Source: G965202665 sp965243835 (lineage in GTDB: Bacteria; Actinomycetota; Acidimicrobiia; Spongiisociales; Spongiisociaceae). From it: a stretch of 64,000 nucleotides of DNA. The translations under genes were made by a program, and so were the position numbers. This document shows positions 9,388 through 18,604 of this stretch, one piece after another. Each line of letters begins with the position of its first letter. Position 1 is the stretch's first letter. The stretch is taken from NCBI GenBank assembly GCA_965243835.1, contig OZ251578.1, forward strand, positions 1,922,001 through 1,986,000. The letters are read 5' to 3'. The notes under the pieces are model-generated. The model had not been told where the DNA came from. It did not search any database and saw only the letters and a list, made by a program, of their open reading frames with translations.

Positions 9388-9896
9388 TGGAACCCCGGCA
9401 TCAGGTGCTGAGCGTGCTGGTGGAAAACAAGCCGGGGGTGCTGGCCCGGGTGGCTTCGCTCCTGGCCCGGCGCGGGTTCAACATCCACTCGTTGGCGGTG
9501 GGCCCCACCGCCGAGCCGGGAATGTCCAAGATGACGGTGGTGGTCAACACCCCCGAGTTGGAACAGGTTAAAAAACAGTTGCACAAGCTGGTCAACGTGG
9601 TGAAAATCACCGAGATGGACCCGGCAACCACCCTGGAGCGGGAGCTGATGCTGGTGCGGGTGAAAGCCGAACCCGCCCGGCGTCCCGAGATTATGGCCCT
9701 GGCCGGCATTTTCCACGCCACCGCCATCGACGTGTCCTCCCATTCCATTACCCTCCAAGTGATGGGCGTGCCCTCCAAGCTGAACGACTTCGTGGATCTG
9801 CTCCGCCCGTTCGGGTTGCAGGAAATGGTCAAGTCGGGCCGCATCGCCATGGCCCGGGAAGCGAAGGGCCGCAAGTTGAAAGCGGTGGCCGGATGA
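9387..9896 (+). CDS. ilvN: Acetolactate synthase, small regulatory subunit
   Basis: A 169-residue regulatory subunit that binds valine through its N-terminal ACT domain (LSVLVENKPGVLARVASLLA, then FNIHSLAVGPT) and activates IlvB. The C-terminal half (from about 80) is the ALS_ss_C domain with RELMLVRVKAE. The ATG shares a base with the ilvB stop (TGATG), and GGAGG lies within the end of ilvB, so the two subunits should be made in step. Confidence 0.95.
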   Translation: MEPRHQVLSVLVENKPGVLARVASLLARRGFNIHSLAVGPTAEPGMSKMTVVVNTPELEQVKKQLHKLVNVVKITEMDPATTLERELMLVRVKAEPARRPEIMALAGIFHATAIDVSSHSITLQVMGVPSKLNDFVDLLRPFGLQEMVKSGRIAMAREAKGRKLKAVAG

Positions 9897-9920
9897 CCGC
9901 CCGCGCCGCCGGAGGGGCCG

Positions 9921-9971
9921 CAACATCCGGAATGCCCGGAACATCGGAAACATCCGGAACATACGGAACGG
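9921..9971. repeat. Degenerate short tandem repeat before ilvC
   Basis: The ilvN-ilvC gap contains five imperfect copies of an ATCCGGAAC-type unit (ATCCGGAAT, GCCCGGAAC, ATCGGAAAC, ATCCGGAAC, ATACGGAAC). It is one of several small tandem duplications in gaps between genes in this window. Confidence 0.6.
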
Positions 9972-9982
9972 GAGGGTAAGCA

Positions 9983-10987
9983 ATGGCCGCCATCTTCTAC
10001 GATCAGGACGCCGACCCCGCGGTAGTGAGCGGCCGCCGGGTGGCGGTCATCGGATACGGAAGCCAGGGACACGCCCACGCCCTCAACCTGCGCGAGTCGG
10101 GGGTGGAGGTGACGGTGGGGTTACGGGAGGGCTCCCGCAGTTGGGGGGCGGCCCGGGAGGAGGGGCTAGCGGTGGCCGTCCCCGCCGAGGCCGCGGCCTG
10201 GGCGGACGCGGTGATGATGCTGGTGCCCGACCAGCACGCGGCCGACCTTTACCGCTCCCGGATCGCGGACCAGATGCGGGAAGGCGACGCCCTGATGTTC
10301 GCCCATGGGTTCAACATCCGGTTCGGGGAGGTGACCCCCGCCCCCGGCTTGGACGTGCTGATGGTGGCCCCCAAAGGCCCCGGCCATCTGGTGCGCCGCA
10401 CCTACGTAGAGGGTTCCGGAGTGCCCTGCCTGCTGGCCGTCCATCAGGACGCCACCGGCGATGCCGCCCGACTGGGCCTGTCCTACGCCTGGGGGATCGG
10501 CGGCACCCGGGCCGGAGTGTTGGAAACCACCTTTGCGGAGGAAACCGAAACCGACCTGTTCGGCGAACAGGTGATTCTGTGCGGCGGACTGTCGGAGCTG
10601 ATCAAAGCCTCCTACCAGACGCTGGTGGAGGCGGGCTACCAACCGGAGTCGGCCTACTTCGAAACCCTGCACGAGTTGAAGCTGATCGTGGATCTGCTCT
10701 ACGAGGGCGGCCTGAGCTGGATGCGCTATTCGGTGTCGGACACCGCCGAATGGGGCGACTACAGCATCGGGGGGAGGATCATCACCGAACAGACCCGGGA
10801 GGAAATGAAAAAGGTGCTGGCCGAAATCAAGGACGGTTCCTTCGCCCGCAACTGGATGGCCGAAGCCCGCTCCGGGGCGGACAACCTGCTGTCCCGGCGC
10901 TCCGCGGAACGCAACTCGGACATAGAGCGGGTGGGGGCCCGCCTGCGCAACCTGATGCCGTTCCTGGACCCCAAAACCCCGGAATGA
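9983..10987 (+). CDS. ilvC: Ketol-acid reductoisomerase
   Basis: A 334-residue class I enzyme that isomerises and reduces acetolactate. The Rossmann motif VAVIGYGSQGHAHALNLRES is near residue 20. KGPGHLVRRTY and the C-terminal metal-binding segments (DLFGEQVILCGG, FETLHELKLIVDLLYEGG, with ISDT-like SVSDTAEWGDY) are all present. GGGAGG precedes the ATG. It is the third gene of the attenuated operon. Confidence 0.97.
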   Translation: MAAIFYDQDADPAVVSGRRVAVIGYGSQGHAHALNLRESGVEVTVGLREGSRSWGAAREEGLAVAVPAEAAAWADAVMMLVPDQHAADLYRSRIADQMREGDALMFAHGFNIRFGEVTPAPGLDVLMVAPKGPGHLVRRTYVEGSGVPCLLAVHQDATGDAARLGLSYAWGIGGTRAGVLETTFAEETETDLFGEQVILCGGLSELIKASYQTLVEAGYQPESAYFETLHELKLIVDLLYEGGLSWMRYSVSDTAEWGDYSIGGRIITEQTREEMKKVLAEIKDGSFARNWMAEARSGADNLLSRRSAERNSDIERVGARLRNLMPFLDPKTPE

Positions 10988-11028
10988 ACGATCCCGTCGC
11001 GCCTGTCGGGCGCCGCCCAACGCCCGCC

Positions 11029-11053
11029 GGGGAACCCGGGGAACCCGGGGAAC
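11029..11053. repeat. Nine-bp tandem repeat before leuA
   Basis: GGGGAACCC occurs as two full copies and a partial third, ending seven bases before the leuA start. No other feature is seen in the ilvC-leuA gap. Confidence 0.7.
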
Positions 11054-11057
11054 GATA

Positions 11058-12656
11058 ATGCCGCAAGACCGGCTCATCATCTTCGACACCACCCTGCGGG
11101 ACGGCGAACAGGCCCCCGGCATCGCCCTCACCCCCGACGAGAAACTGGCCATCGCCCGCCAGTTGGCCAAACTGCGGGTGGACGTGATCGAAGCCGGCTT
11201 CGCGGCCGCCTCCAACGGCGACTTCTACGGCGTGCGGCAAATCGCCCGCCTGGTGGAAGGTCCGGTGATCGCCTCCCTGGCCCGGTGCGTGCCCGACGAC
11301 ATCGACCGGGCCTACGAGGCGGTGCAGCCCGCCGCCCGGCGCCGCATCCACGTTTTCCAAAGCACCTCCCCCATCCATATGGAACAGATGTTGCGCATGA
11401 CGCCGGAGGAGGTGCTGGCCTCCGTGGTGGAGGCGGTGGCCCGGGCCCGCCGCTACACCGACGACGTGGAGTTCTCCCCCCAGGACGCCACCCGCTCCGA
11501 CCCCGACTTTATGATCGCCTGTTGCCGGGCGGCGGTGGAACAGGGGGCCACCACCATCAACATCCCGGACACGGTGGGGTTCGCCACCCCCGAAGACTAC
11601 GTGCATCTGTTGCGCCGGGTGTACGAGGAGGTAACCGGCGGACGGGAGGACGTGATCATCTCCACCCACTGCCACAACGACCTGGGGTTGGCGGTGGCCA
11701 ACTCCCTGTCCGCCATCCACGCCGGGGCCCGTCAGATCGAGGGGGCCATCAACGGCATCGGGGAACGGGCGGGCAACACCTCCACCGAGGAGGTGATTAT
11801 GGCGGTCAAAACCCGTCAGGATCATTTCGGGGTGGAAGTGGGGGCCAACACCGAGGAGATCGTCCCCACCAGCCGGCTGGTGTCCCGGCTGACCGGCTAC
11901 ATGGTGCCGTTCAACAAGGCGGTGGTGGGGCGCAACGCCTTCGCCCACGAGTCGGGCATCCATCAGCACGGCGTGTTGCGGGACCGCCAAACCTACGAGA
12001 TCATGGACCCCAAATCGGTGGGGGCGGAAAGCCTGATCGTGCTGGGCAAACATTCGGGCCGGGCCGGGTTCGCCGACGCCCTGTCCAAAATGGACGTTTC
12101 CCTGGAGCAGGACCAGTTCGAGGCCGCCTTCGCCAAAGTGAAGGAGATGGCGGACCGCAAGATTGAAATCAACGAACGGGAGTTGCGGGCCATCATCAAC
12201 ATGGAGGGCCGGGAAGTGGCGGAAACGGTGCGGATGGAGTCGTTGCGGGTGAGCGGCGGCACCGACGCCGGCCCGCAAGCGACGGTGCGGGTCAATCGCC
12301 GCGGCGAGTCCCTGACTTTGGAAGGGACAGGAAGCGGGATGGTGAACGCGGTGTTCACCGCCCTCTGCCAAGCATTCGACTTCCCAGCCCGGTTGCTGGA
12401 CTACCGGGTGGTTCCGGTCACCGCCGGGGCGGACGCCATGGCCGAGGTGAGCGTGATTATTCAAGTGGGGGGCGACTCTTTCGCCGGGCGGGGGGTGTCC
12501 ACCGACGTAGTGGAAGGCTCCGGCCACGCCTTCCTGGAGGCCCTCAACACGGCGGCCGCCGCCCCCTCCGACCCCGCATCCGACTCCCCCGATGACCCCG
12601 CCGCCGACTCCGACGGCTCTGACGACGCCGACCGCTCCGACCAAACAAATGACTAA
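11058..12656 (+). CDS. leuA: 2-Isopropylmalate synthase
   Basis: A 532-residue enzyme that condenses 2-ketoisovalerate with acetyl-CoA, the first leucine-specific step. The TIM barrel opens with FDTTLRDGEQAPG, has the metal-binding STHCHNDLGLAVANS, and the FAHESGIHQHGVL linker. The C-terminal LeuA dimer domain (about 395-505), the site of leucine feedback, is complete. The last 30 residues are an unusual Asp/Ser/Pro/Ala-rich tail whose codons overlap the start of leuB by 8 nt. Confidence 0.95.
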   Translation: MPQDRLIIFDTTLRDGEQAPGIALTPDEKLAIARQLAKLRVDVIEAGFAAASNGDFYGVRQIARLVEGPVIASLARCVPDDIDRAYEAVQPAARRRIHVFQSTSPIHMEQMLRMTPEEVLASVVEAVARARRYTDDVEFSPQDATRSDPDFMIACCRAAVEQGATTINIPDTVGFATPEDYVHLLRRVYEEVTGGREDVIISTHCHNDLGLAVANSLSAIHAGARQIEGAINGIGERAGNTSTEEVIMAVKTRQDHFGVEVGANTEEIVPTSRLVSRLTGYMVPFNKAVVGRNAFAHESGIHQHGVLRDRQTYEIMDPKSVGAESLIVLGKHSGRAGFADALSKMDVSLEQDQFEAAFAKVKEMADRKIEINERELRAIINMEGREVAETVRMESLRVSGGTDAGPQATVRVNRRGESLTLEGTGSGMVNAVFTALCQAFDFPARLLDYRVVPVTAGADAMAEVSVIIQVGGDSFAGRGVSTDVVEGSGHAFLEALNTAAAAPSDPASDSPDDPAADSDGSDDADRSDQTND

Positions 12657-13716
12657 CCGCCGCTTCCGCTGGGCGGTGATCGGCGGAGACGGGGTGGGAC
12701 CGGAAGTGACCGCCCAAGCCCTGAAATGCGTCCGGGCGGCGGGAGAGCGGTTCGGCTTCGCGGTGGAAACCCTCTTCTACGACCTGGGAGGCGAGCATTA
12801 CCTGGCCACCGGGGAGATACTGCCCGACTCCGTGCAGGAGGAGTTGGCCGCCTGCGACGCCATCCTGCTGGGAGCGGTGGGGGTCCCGTCGGTGCCGCCC
12901 GGAGTGTTGGAACGGGGATTGCTGTTGCGTTTGCGCTTCGAATTCGACCAGTACGTGAACCTGCGCCCGGTGCGGCTGTTGGCCGGAGCGGACTCTCCGG
13001 TGGCGGGACTCACCCCGGAGCGGTGCGACATGTTGGTGGTGCGGGAAAACACGGAGGGCCCCTACGCCGGAAGCGGCGGTTTCCTGCGCCGGGGCACCCC
13101 GGCCGAGGTGGCCACGCAGGAGTCGCTCAACACCCGGTTCGGGGTGGAAAGAGCGGTGGACTTCGCCTTCCGGCGGGCCATGACCCGCCGCCGGCGCCTC
13201 ACCCTGTGTCACAAAACCAACGTCCTCACCCACGCCGGGGACCTGTGGCAGAGAACGGTGAACGAAGTAGCGGAACGATACCCGGAGGTGGAAACCGACT
13301 ACGAGCATGTGGACGCCATGTGCCTGTACCTCATCACCTGCCCGGAACGGTTCGACGTGGTGGTGACCGACAACCTGTTCGGCGACATCATCACCGACAT
13401 CGGGGCGGCGGTGCAGGGCGGGATGGGCTTGGCCGCCTCCGGCAACCTCAACCCGGACGGGACTTTCCCTTCCATGTTCGAGCCGGTGCACGGCTCCGCC
13501 CCCGACATCGCCGGGCGGGGCTGGGCCAACCCGGCGGCGGCCGTGCTGTCCGCCGCCCTGTGCCTGGAAAATCAGGGCGAGCACGAGGCGGCGCGCGCCC
13601 TGGAGTCGGCGGTGGCGGCCGCGTTGCCCACCCTGGGGGCGATGGGCGGCCCGGAAATGGGGACCTCCACCGACCAAATCGGAGACCGGATGGCCTCCCT
13701 GGTAGCGGAAGGCTGA
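12649..13716 (+). CDS. leuB: 3-Isopropylmalate dehydrogenase
   Basis: A 355-residue oxidative decarboxylase of the leucine pathway. It has VIGGDGVGPEV at the N-terminus, the ENTEGPYAG substrate loop, the catalytic lysine in CHKTNVLTHAGDLW, DNLFGDIITDIGAAVQGGMGLAASGN for metal and substrate, and FEPVHGSAPDIAG for the nucleotide. The ATG at 12649 lies inside the end of leuA with no ribosome site of its own, implying coupling. Upstream in-frame codons belong to the shadow of the leuA tail. No leuC or leuD is in the window. Confidence 0.93.
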   Translation: MTNRRFRWAVIGGDGVGPEVTAQALKCVRAAGERFGFAVETLFYDLGGEHYLATGEILPDSVQEELAACDAILLGAVGVPSVPPGVLERGLLLRLRFEFDQYVNLRPVRLLAGADSPVAGLTPERCDMLVVRENTEGPYAGSGGFLRRGTPAEVATQESLNTRFGVERAVDFAFRRAMTRRRRLTLCHKTNVLTHAGDLWQRTVNEVAERYPEVETDYEHVDAMCLYLITCPERFDVVVTDNLFGDIITDIGAAVQGGMGLAASGNLNPDGTFPSMFEPVHGSAPDIAGRGWANPAAAVLSAALCLENQGEHEAARALESAVAAALPTLGAMGGPEMGTSTDQIGDRMASLVAEG

Positions 13717-14392
13717 CCGGTGCCGGTCGCGCCCCTAGCCGCCCCGCCCCCCGGCCCGCTAACCGCCCCGCCGGGAAACCGCCCCGCGGCCGGCCCCGCC
13801 GACCCGCAACCCGCCCCGCCGCCGACAGGACAAACAACCCCGCCCGCCGCAACCGCCCGCCCGGGATAAGCGCCGCCCCAACCGCCGCCGGAAAACCGAA
13901 CCCGGCCAACCGGGACCTCCCCTCCCCCGCCGCCCCCGACCCCCGGCCGCCGGACCGCAGGCAAACGACCCCTCCCGGCAACCACCACCGCCCGCCCACG
14001 CGCAACACCGCGCAAACCGCCGCCAAGAAGAAGGGGCCGTTCAATGGGCGGAACGCGACGGAGAAACGGGCGGCGGGCCGACGGGCGCTATCGGCCCTGA
14101 CCCGAAAAGAGCCGAAACGGACCATCCTGGACGGCGCCGCCGCCGCAGGGGAGGTGCGCGGCGACCTGATTAGACGGACGGCTATCCGCAAGGCCGAGGA
14201 GCTCTTGGCCGCCGGCCGCCCCGCCGGCCAACGCCGCCGCCGGAACAACGCGTTGCCCGCCAAACCCCAAAACAACCCCCGCTGGACCATCGCCGCCCCC
14301 AACTCCCCCGCCCGCCGCAACCGCCCGCCCGGAAAAATCTCCACTGAAACCGCCGCGGACGAGCCGGGCCCGGCCCGCCGGAAGGCCGAGCG
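13717..14392. repeat. C-rich leuB-pntAA gap, probable degenerate junction duplications
   Basis: This 676-bp stretch has extreme C bias on the plus strand and no convincing gene. The bases around the leuB stop (13708-13731) match those around the pntAA start (14378-14401) at about 20 of 24 positions. A 24-bp segment beginning CGCCCGCCGC occurs at about 13850 and again at about 14309. It looks like worn tandem copies of the leuB end joined to the pntAA beginning. Long reading frames exist on both strands but lack family features. Confidence 0.5.
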
Positions 14393-15511
14393 GTGCTGAT
14401 CGGGGCTTTGCGCAACCCGCACCCCGAGGAGCGGCGGGTGGGCGTAACCCCCGACATCGCCCGCCGCTACCTCGCCGACGGCCACCGGGTGACGGTGGAG
14501 GCGGGAGCGGGCCAAGCCGCCGGTTTCCCCGACGACGCCTACCGGGAGGCGGGATGCTCCATCGGGGAGGTCCGGGAGGCGGAGACGGTGATCGCGGTCC
14601 TGCCCCCCGACTCCGAACAGCGGCGGGGGTTGCGCCCCGGCTCCCGGTTGCTGGGCTTGCTGGCCCCCTTGGACGACCCGGAGTCGATCCGGGTTTTAGC
14701 CGGGTGCGGGATCAACGCCCTGGCCTTCGAAACCCTGCCCCGCACCACCCGCGCCCAGTCCATGGACGCCCTCACCTCGCAGGCTTCCCTGGCCGGCTAC
14801 CAGTTGGCTTTGCAGGCGGCTTCCCTGTTGCCCCGGGTGTTGGCGATGATGGTCACCCCGGCCGGCACCCTGCGTCCGGCCAAAGCGGTAGTGCTGGGAT
14901 GCGGGGTGGCGGGCCTGTCCGCCATTTCCACCGCCCGCCGGCTGGGAGCGGTGGTGCGGGCCTACGACGTGCGGGCGGAGGCGGCGGGGGATGTGGAAAG
15001 CCTGGGGGCGGATTTCATCAACCTGGACATCGCCGCGCAGGACGGCTCCGCGGACGGCGGCTACGCCCGGACTTTGCGCGAAGACGAATCGGCCCGCCTG
15101 CTGGAGGCCTTGGCCCCTCACTTGGCGGAGGCGGACGCGGTCATCACCGCCGCCGCCGTTCCCGGACGGCCCGCCCCCCTGTTGGTGACCGCGGCCGCAG
15201 TGCGGGGAATGGCCCCCGGCTCGGTGATCGTGGACGGGGCGGCCTCCCGGGGCGGCAACTGCGAAGTCACCGTGCCGGGGAAGACGATCGCGGTGGAGGG
15301 CGTCGCCGTGTGCGGGCCCCTGTTCCCGGAGTCCCGGACGGCGGCCGACGCTTCCCGCCTCTACGCCCGCAACGCCTACGAGCTGTTGAAATACATTACC
15401 TCCGATCCTCCGCCCGCGGCGGACGACCCCATCGCGGCCGGGGCGACCCTGACCCGGGACGGGGAAGTGGCGCATCCGGCGGTGCTGGAACTCCTGGGAG
15501 GACAACGATGA
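14393..15511 (+). CDS. pntAA: NAD(P) transhydrogenase subunit alpha, part 1
   Basis: A 372-residue soluble domain I that binds NAD(H) in the proton-translocating transhydrogenase, which uses the proton gradient to make NADPH. It starts with ALRNPHPEERRVGVTPDIARRY, has the RAQSMDALTSQASLAGY motif, the Rossmann VVLGCGVAGLSAISTARRLGA, and the mobile-loop region. GTG 14393 is the start; it sits exactly at the end of the C-rich gap. The ATG of pntAB overlaps its last codons. Confidence 0.93.
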   Translation: MLIGALRNPHPEERRVGVTPDIARRYLADGHRVTVEAGAGQAAGFPDDAYREAGCSIGEVREAETVIAVLPPDSEQRRGLRPGSRLLGLLAPLDDPESIRVLAGCGINALAFETLPRTTRAQSMDALTSQASLAGYQLALQAASLLPRVLAMMVTPAGTLRPAKAVVLGCGVAGLSAISTARRLGAVVRAYDVRAEAAGDVESLGADFINLDIAAQDGSADGGYARTLREDESARLLEALAPHLAEADAVITAAAVPGRPAPLLVTAAAVRGMAPGSVIVDGAASRGGNCEVTVPGKTIAVEGVAVCGPLFPESRTAADASRLYARNAYELLKYITSDPPPAADDPIAAGATLTRDGEVAHPAVLELLGGQR

Positions 15512-15825
15512 CCTGGGCGGCGGGGATAACCGTGTTCGCGCTGGCGGCCTTCGTCGGGTTGGAGGTGATCGCCAAAGTGCCGCCGCAGTTGCACACCCCG
15601 TTGATGTCCGGCTCCAACGCCATTTCCGGCATCACCCTGGTGGGGGCGCTGGTGGTAGCCGGACGGAGCGGAACGGCCGCCGCCGTGCTCGGTTTCCTGG
15701 CGGTGACGTTCGCCGCCGTCAACGTGGTGGGCGGATTCCTGGTCACCGACCGGATGCTGGGAATGTTCCGCCGCCGCAAACCGCCGCGCCCCTCCTCCCC
15801 GGACCCGCCCTCCCCCGACCGCTGA
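15508..15825 (+). CDS. pntAB: NAD(P) transhydrogenase subunit alpha, part 2 (membrane)
   Basis: A 105-residue membrane piece of domain II with three hydrophobic helices. The conserved segment PPQLHTPLMSGSNAISGI is present, followed by two helices with ALVVAG and VNVVGGFLVTDRML, then a short basic and Pro-rich tail. The ATG at 15508 overlaps the pntAA stop by four bases, and GGGAGGA precedes it. Its stop overlaps the pntB ATG by one base, so the three subunits form one tightly coupled operon. Confidence 0.93.
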   Translation: MTWAAGITVFALAAFVGLEVIAKVPPQLHTPLMSGSNAISGITLVGALVVAGRSGTAAAVLGFLAVTFAAVNVVGGFLVTDRMLGMFRRRKPPRPSSPDPPSPDR

Positions 15826-17195
15826 TGAACCCGGAACTGGCTTCCGTTCTCTATCTGCTGGCCGCCTGCCTGTTCATCATCGGCCTGAAACGTCTGGGCG
15901 GTCCGCACACCGCCCGCTCCGGCAACCAACTGGCGGCCCTGGGAATGGTTCTGGCGGTGATCGTCACTCTGGTTGATTCGGGGGCGGTCAGCTGGTGGGT
16001 GATCATCGCCGGGCTGACGGTCGGCTCCGCGTCGGGGGCGATCCTGGCGCGCCGCACGGCCATGACCGGAATGCCGCAGTTGGTGGCCGCTTTCAACGGG
16101 TTCGGCGGCGGGGCTTCGGCCTTGGTGGCGGCGGCCGAGTTTCTGGACAACCCCGCCCCGCCTGCGGAAACGGGGATTACGGCGGCGGTTTCGGTGGTGA
16201 TCGGGGTGGCCGCCTTCACCGGCAGTTTCATCGCCTTCGGCAAACTGGCGGGAATAGTGACCGGACGCCCGCTCCTGTTGCGGGGGCAGATAATCGCCGA
16301 GTGGACGGCGGGGGCGGGGCTGGCGGCGGCCGCGACCTGGGCGGCGGCGGGCGGCGGGCCGGCCGCCCTGTGGATCACGATGGGGCTGGCCGGGGCCCTG
16401 GGGGTTTCCCGCACTTTGCCCATCGGCGGGGCCGATATGCCGGTGATCGTGGCTTTCCTCAACTCCCTGTCCGGACTGGCGGCGGCCGCGGCCGGGTTCG
16501 TGATCGACTCGGCGGCGTTGATCATCGCCGGGGCGCTGGTGGGGGCCTCCGGCCTGGTGCTGACCAACATAATGTCGCGGGCTATGAACCGGTCGCTGGG
16601 CAACGTCCTGTTCGGGGCGTTCGGAACGGGGGAGGGCGGAGAGGCGGGAGCGGCGGACGGGCGCCCGGTGCGCCGGGCCGGAATCGAGGATACGGCCATC
16701 ACCCTGGCCTATGCCCGATCGGTGATCCTCGTTCCCGGCTACGGGTTGGCGGTGGCCCAAGCCCAGCACGCGGTGCGGGAGCTGGCCGACCGGCTGGGCG
16801 AGCGGGGGGTGCGGGTGCGCTACGCCATCCACCCGGTGGCGGGACGGATGCCCGGCCATATGAACGTGTTGCTGGCCGAGGCGGACGTTCCCTACGAGGC
16901 TTTGCTGGACCTGGATGAGATAAACCCCGACTTCGCCTCCACCGACGTGGCGCTGGTGGTGGGGGCCAACGACGTGGTCAACCCGTCCGCCCGGGACGAC
17001 GCCGACTCCCCCATTTTCGGAATGCCGATCCTGGAGGCGGACCGGGCGACGACGGCCGTAGTCATCAAACGGAGCCTCTCCCCCGGCTTCGCCGGGATCG
17101 ACAACCCGCTTTTCTACCGGGACGGCACCCTGATGCTGTTCGCCGACGCCAAGACGGCCCTGGAGGAGCTAGCGGCCGCCGTACGGGAGGCGTAA
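15825..17195 (+). CDS. pntB: NAD(P) transhydrogenase subunit beta
   Basis: A 456-residue protein made of a membrane domain (about eight helices to residue 270) and the C-terminal NADP(H)-binding domain III. Characteristic segments are RRTAMTGMPQLVAAFNGFGGGAS, the nucleotide-fold PGYGLAVAQAQHAVRELAD, HPVAGRMPGHMNVLLAEA, and GANDVVNP with MPILEAD near the end. Together with PntAA and PntAB it forms a complete transhydrogenase. Confidence 0.95.
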   Translation: MNPELASVLYLLAACLFIIGLKRLGGPHTARSGNQLAALGMVLAVIVTLVDSGAVSWWVIIAGLTVGSASGAILARRTAMTGMPQLVAAFNGFGGGASALVAAAEFLDNPAPPAETGITAAVSVVIGVAAFTGSFIAFGKLAGIVTGRPLLLRGQIIAEWTAGAGLAAAATWAAAGGGPAALWITMGLAGALGVSRTLPIGGADMPVIVAFLNSLSGLAAAAAGFVIDSAALIIAGALVGASGLVLTNIMSRAMNRSLGNVLFGAFGTGEGGEAGAADGRPVRRAGIEDTAITLAYARSVILVPGYGLAVAQAQHAVRELADRLGERGVRVRYAIHPVAGRMPGHMNVLLAEADVPYEALLDLDEINPDFASTDVALVVGANDVVNPSARDDADSPIFGMPILEADRATTAVVIKRSLSPGFAGIDNPLFYRDGTLMLFADAKTALEELAAAVREA

Positions 17196-17202
17196 CCGCC
17201 GG

Positions 17203-17733
17203 ATGGAGTTCGGCGAGGTCCTGTCCCGGCGGAAAATGACGCGCCGTTTTACGGAGGAAGCGGTGTCCCCGGAGGCGATAGAACGCATAACGGCCGCCGC
17301 CCTCCGCGCCCCCGCCGCCGGAGGAGCGGAGGGCCGGAGTTTCCGGGTGGCGACCGACCCCGTCCTGCGCCGGGAAATCGCCCGGCGGGCCGGGGAACCC
17401 GACTACGTGCGCCGGGGGTTTGAGCCGTGGCTGAGCCGGGCCCCGGTGCACATCGCGCCCTGCGTTTCCCCCGCCGCCTATCTGGAACGCTACCGGCGCC
17501 CGGACAAGCAGGGGTCCGTCCTGGCGGGTTTGGAGGAAGGGGAATGGCCCGTCCCCTACTGGTGGGTGGACATCGGGGCCTCCCTGCAGAACCTGCTCCT
17601 GGCCGCGGTCGACGAAGGCTTGGCGGCCGGTTTCCTGGGGGCCCATGCCGTCCCCGGCTTGGCCGAACTGCTGAACCTTCTCCCCGGTTGCCTGCCCATC
17701 GGGGTGGCCACCATCGGCCATCCCGCCCCCTAA
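17203..17733 (+). CDS. Nitroreductase-family flavoprotein
   Basis: A 176-residue protein of the FMN-dependent nitroreductase fold. The N-terminal VLSRRKMTRRFTEEAVS is the phosphate-binding signature. WVDIGASLQNLLLAAVDEGLAAGFLG is the conserved central helix, and the C-terminal GCLPIGVATIGHP is the usual ending. It follows pntB by 7 nt and is probably cotranscribed. An NADPH-dependent reductase beside an NADPH-generating transhydrogenase is sensible, but the substrate is unknown. Confidence 0.85.
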   Translation: MEFGEVLSRRKMTRRFTEEAVSPEAIERITAAALRAPAAGGAEGRSFRVATDPVLRREIARRAGEPDYVRRGFEPWLSRAPVHIAPCVSPAAYLERYRRPDKQGSVLAGLEEGEWPVPYWWVDIGASLQNLLLAAVDEGLAAGFLGAHAVPGLAELLNLLPGCLPIGVATIGHPAP

Positions 17734-17753
17734 TCAACTCCCGCCCCCCGCCC

Positions 17754-17799
17754 GAAAAAAACCATCGGCCCCCCGGGGTTGGGTGGGGGACCGAATGGT
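17754..17799 (-). terminator. Rho-independent terminator on the minus strand
   Basis: An inverted repeat ACCAT-CGG-CCCCC / GGGGG-ACCG-ATGGT spans 17761-17799. On the minus strand it is followed by seven T (17761-17754). It would end transcripts from the DUF222 pseudogene side and may also end pntB-nitroreductase transcripts weakly. Confidence 0.7.
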
Positions 17800-17990
17800 T
17801 TGGGTTGGTTGGGGTTGGCCCCAAGTATAGCGCTAATGCCGGCGCCGGCGTCAAATTCGCATATTTTTTCCCGCTCGCTTCAAATTTTTTTCCGGCTCTG
17901 TCCGGGGAGAAATTACCGTCTCCGGCGGCCCGAACAGATGCTCAACTACCGCGCCGCCGGACCCGCTAACAACAACCCCAAGCCGTCAAC
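17800..17990. other. Intergenic, nothing recognised
   Basis: It contains a G/T-rich stretch with GGTT repeats and two T-runs (about 17865 and 17885). I see no gene or structured RNA that I can support. Confidence 0.4.
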
Positions 17991-18600
17991 CTACTGTCTA
18001 CTGTCGCGGGTGGGGTTGGGTTTCGTCAGGGGGCGGCCCGGTGCTGGGGGCGGGTTTGCCATTCGTTTCCAATTTTTACCAGTTCCCGGTTGTGTTCCTG
18101 CAACTCCCGGTGATGGGATTTCGCAGTTTCCGTCCGGGCGGGAACCGTCTATCAGCCCCGGGTCGGCTACCACCGCCAACCGCGCGGGGTCTTTACCCGC
18201 GCATCCGGCGTCGGGGAGGGGTTGCAGAGTGGGGGCGCGGCGGCCGGTGAGCAACCCCGCCAACGCGTAGGCGCGTCGTTGTGGACTTTCCCCGCCGGAG
18301 TCGCCCCGCTGCAACCAAGTAGGCGTACTTGCCCAAGGCTTGCCGCACCTGCCCGGAACTTATGGAATCCAACTCGGCGCGCACAACCCCCATCTTCCAA
18401 CTCCTGGCTCCAAAAACAGATGCGCTTTCCGCCGCCGGATTAGCCGCCGCCTCGCTCGGCAACCCCTTTGTTCCTGATCCATCTTCCGGGCGCCGCACTC
18501 CCCTGCGGCGTTAGCCGACGCGGCGGCCTCCATCTGCTTGGCTGCTTCCGCCGCCTTCCCGGCAATCAGCGCAGGGAGGATTTGCTTTTCCGCAACCCGG
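17991..18600 (-). pseudogene. Eroded DUF222/HNH (13E12-like) pseudogene
   Basis: Pieces of one protein appear in different minus-strand frames in the right order: an N-terminal helical part (ALIAGKAAEAAKQMEAAASA), LDSISSGQVRQALGKYAYLV, then LTGRRAPTLQPLP, and finally HRELQEHNRELVKIGNEWQT. The last two recur in the plus-strand pseudogene at 28131-28941, which keeps an HNH motif. Here the HNH core is missing. The family is a DUF222-HNH protein, common in actinobacteria and often multicopy. Frame changes show that it is no longer functional. Confidence 0.6.
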
Positions 18601-18604
18601 GCGG

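Noticed and set aside
12726..14399. A plus-strand frame of 557 codons spanning leuB and the leuB-pntAA gap
   Set aside because: Its first half is only leuB in another frame; the second half is Arg/Pro/Ala-rich low complexity with no family features, as expected from C-rich DNA.
13448..14515. A minus-strand frame of 355 codons across the same gap
   Set aside because: It runs against leuB and pntAA, and its composition is that of the G-rich complement; no domain is seen.
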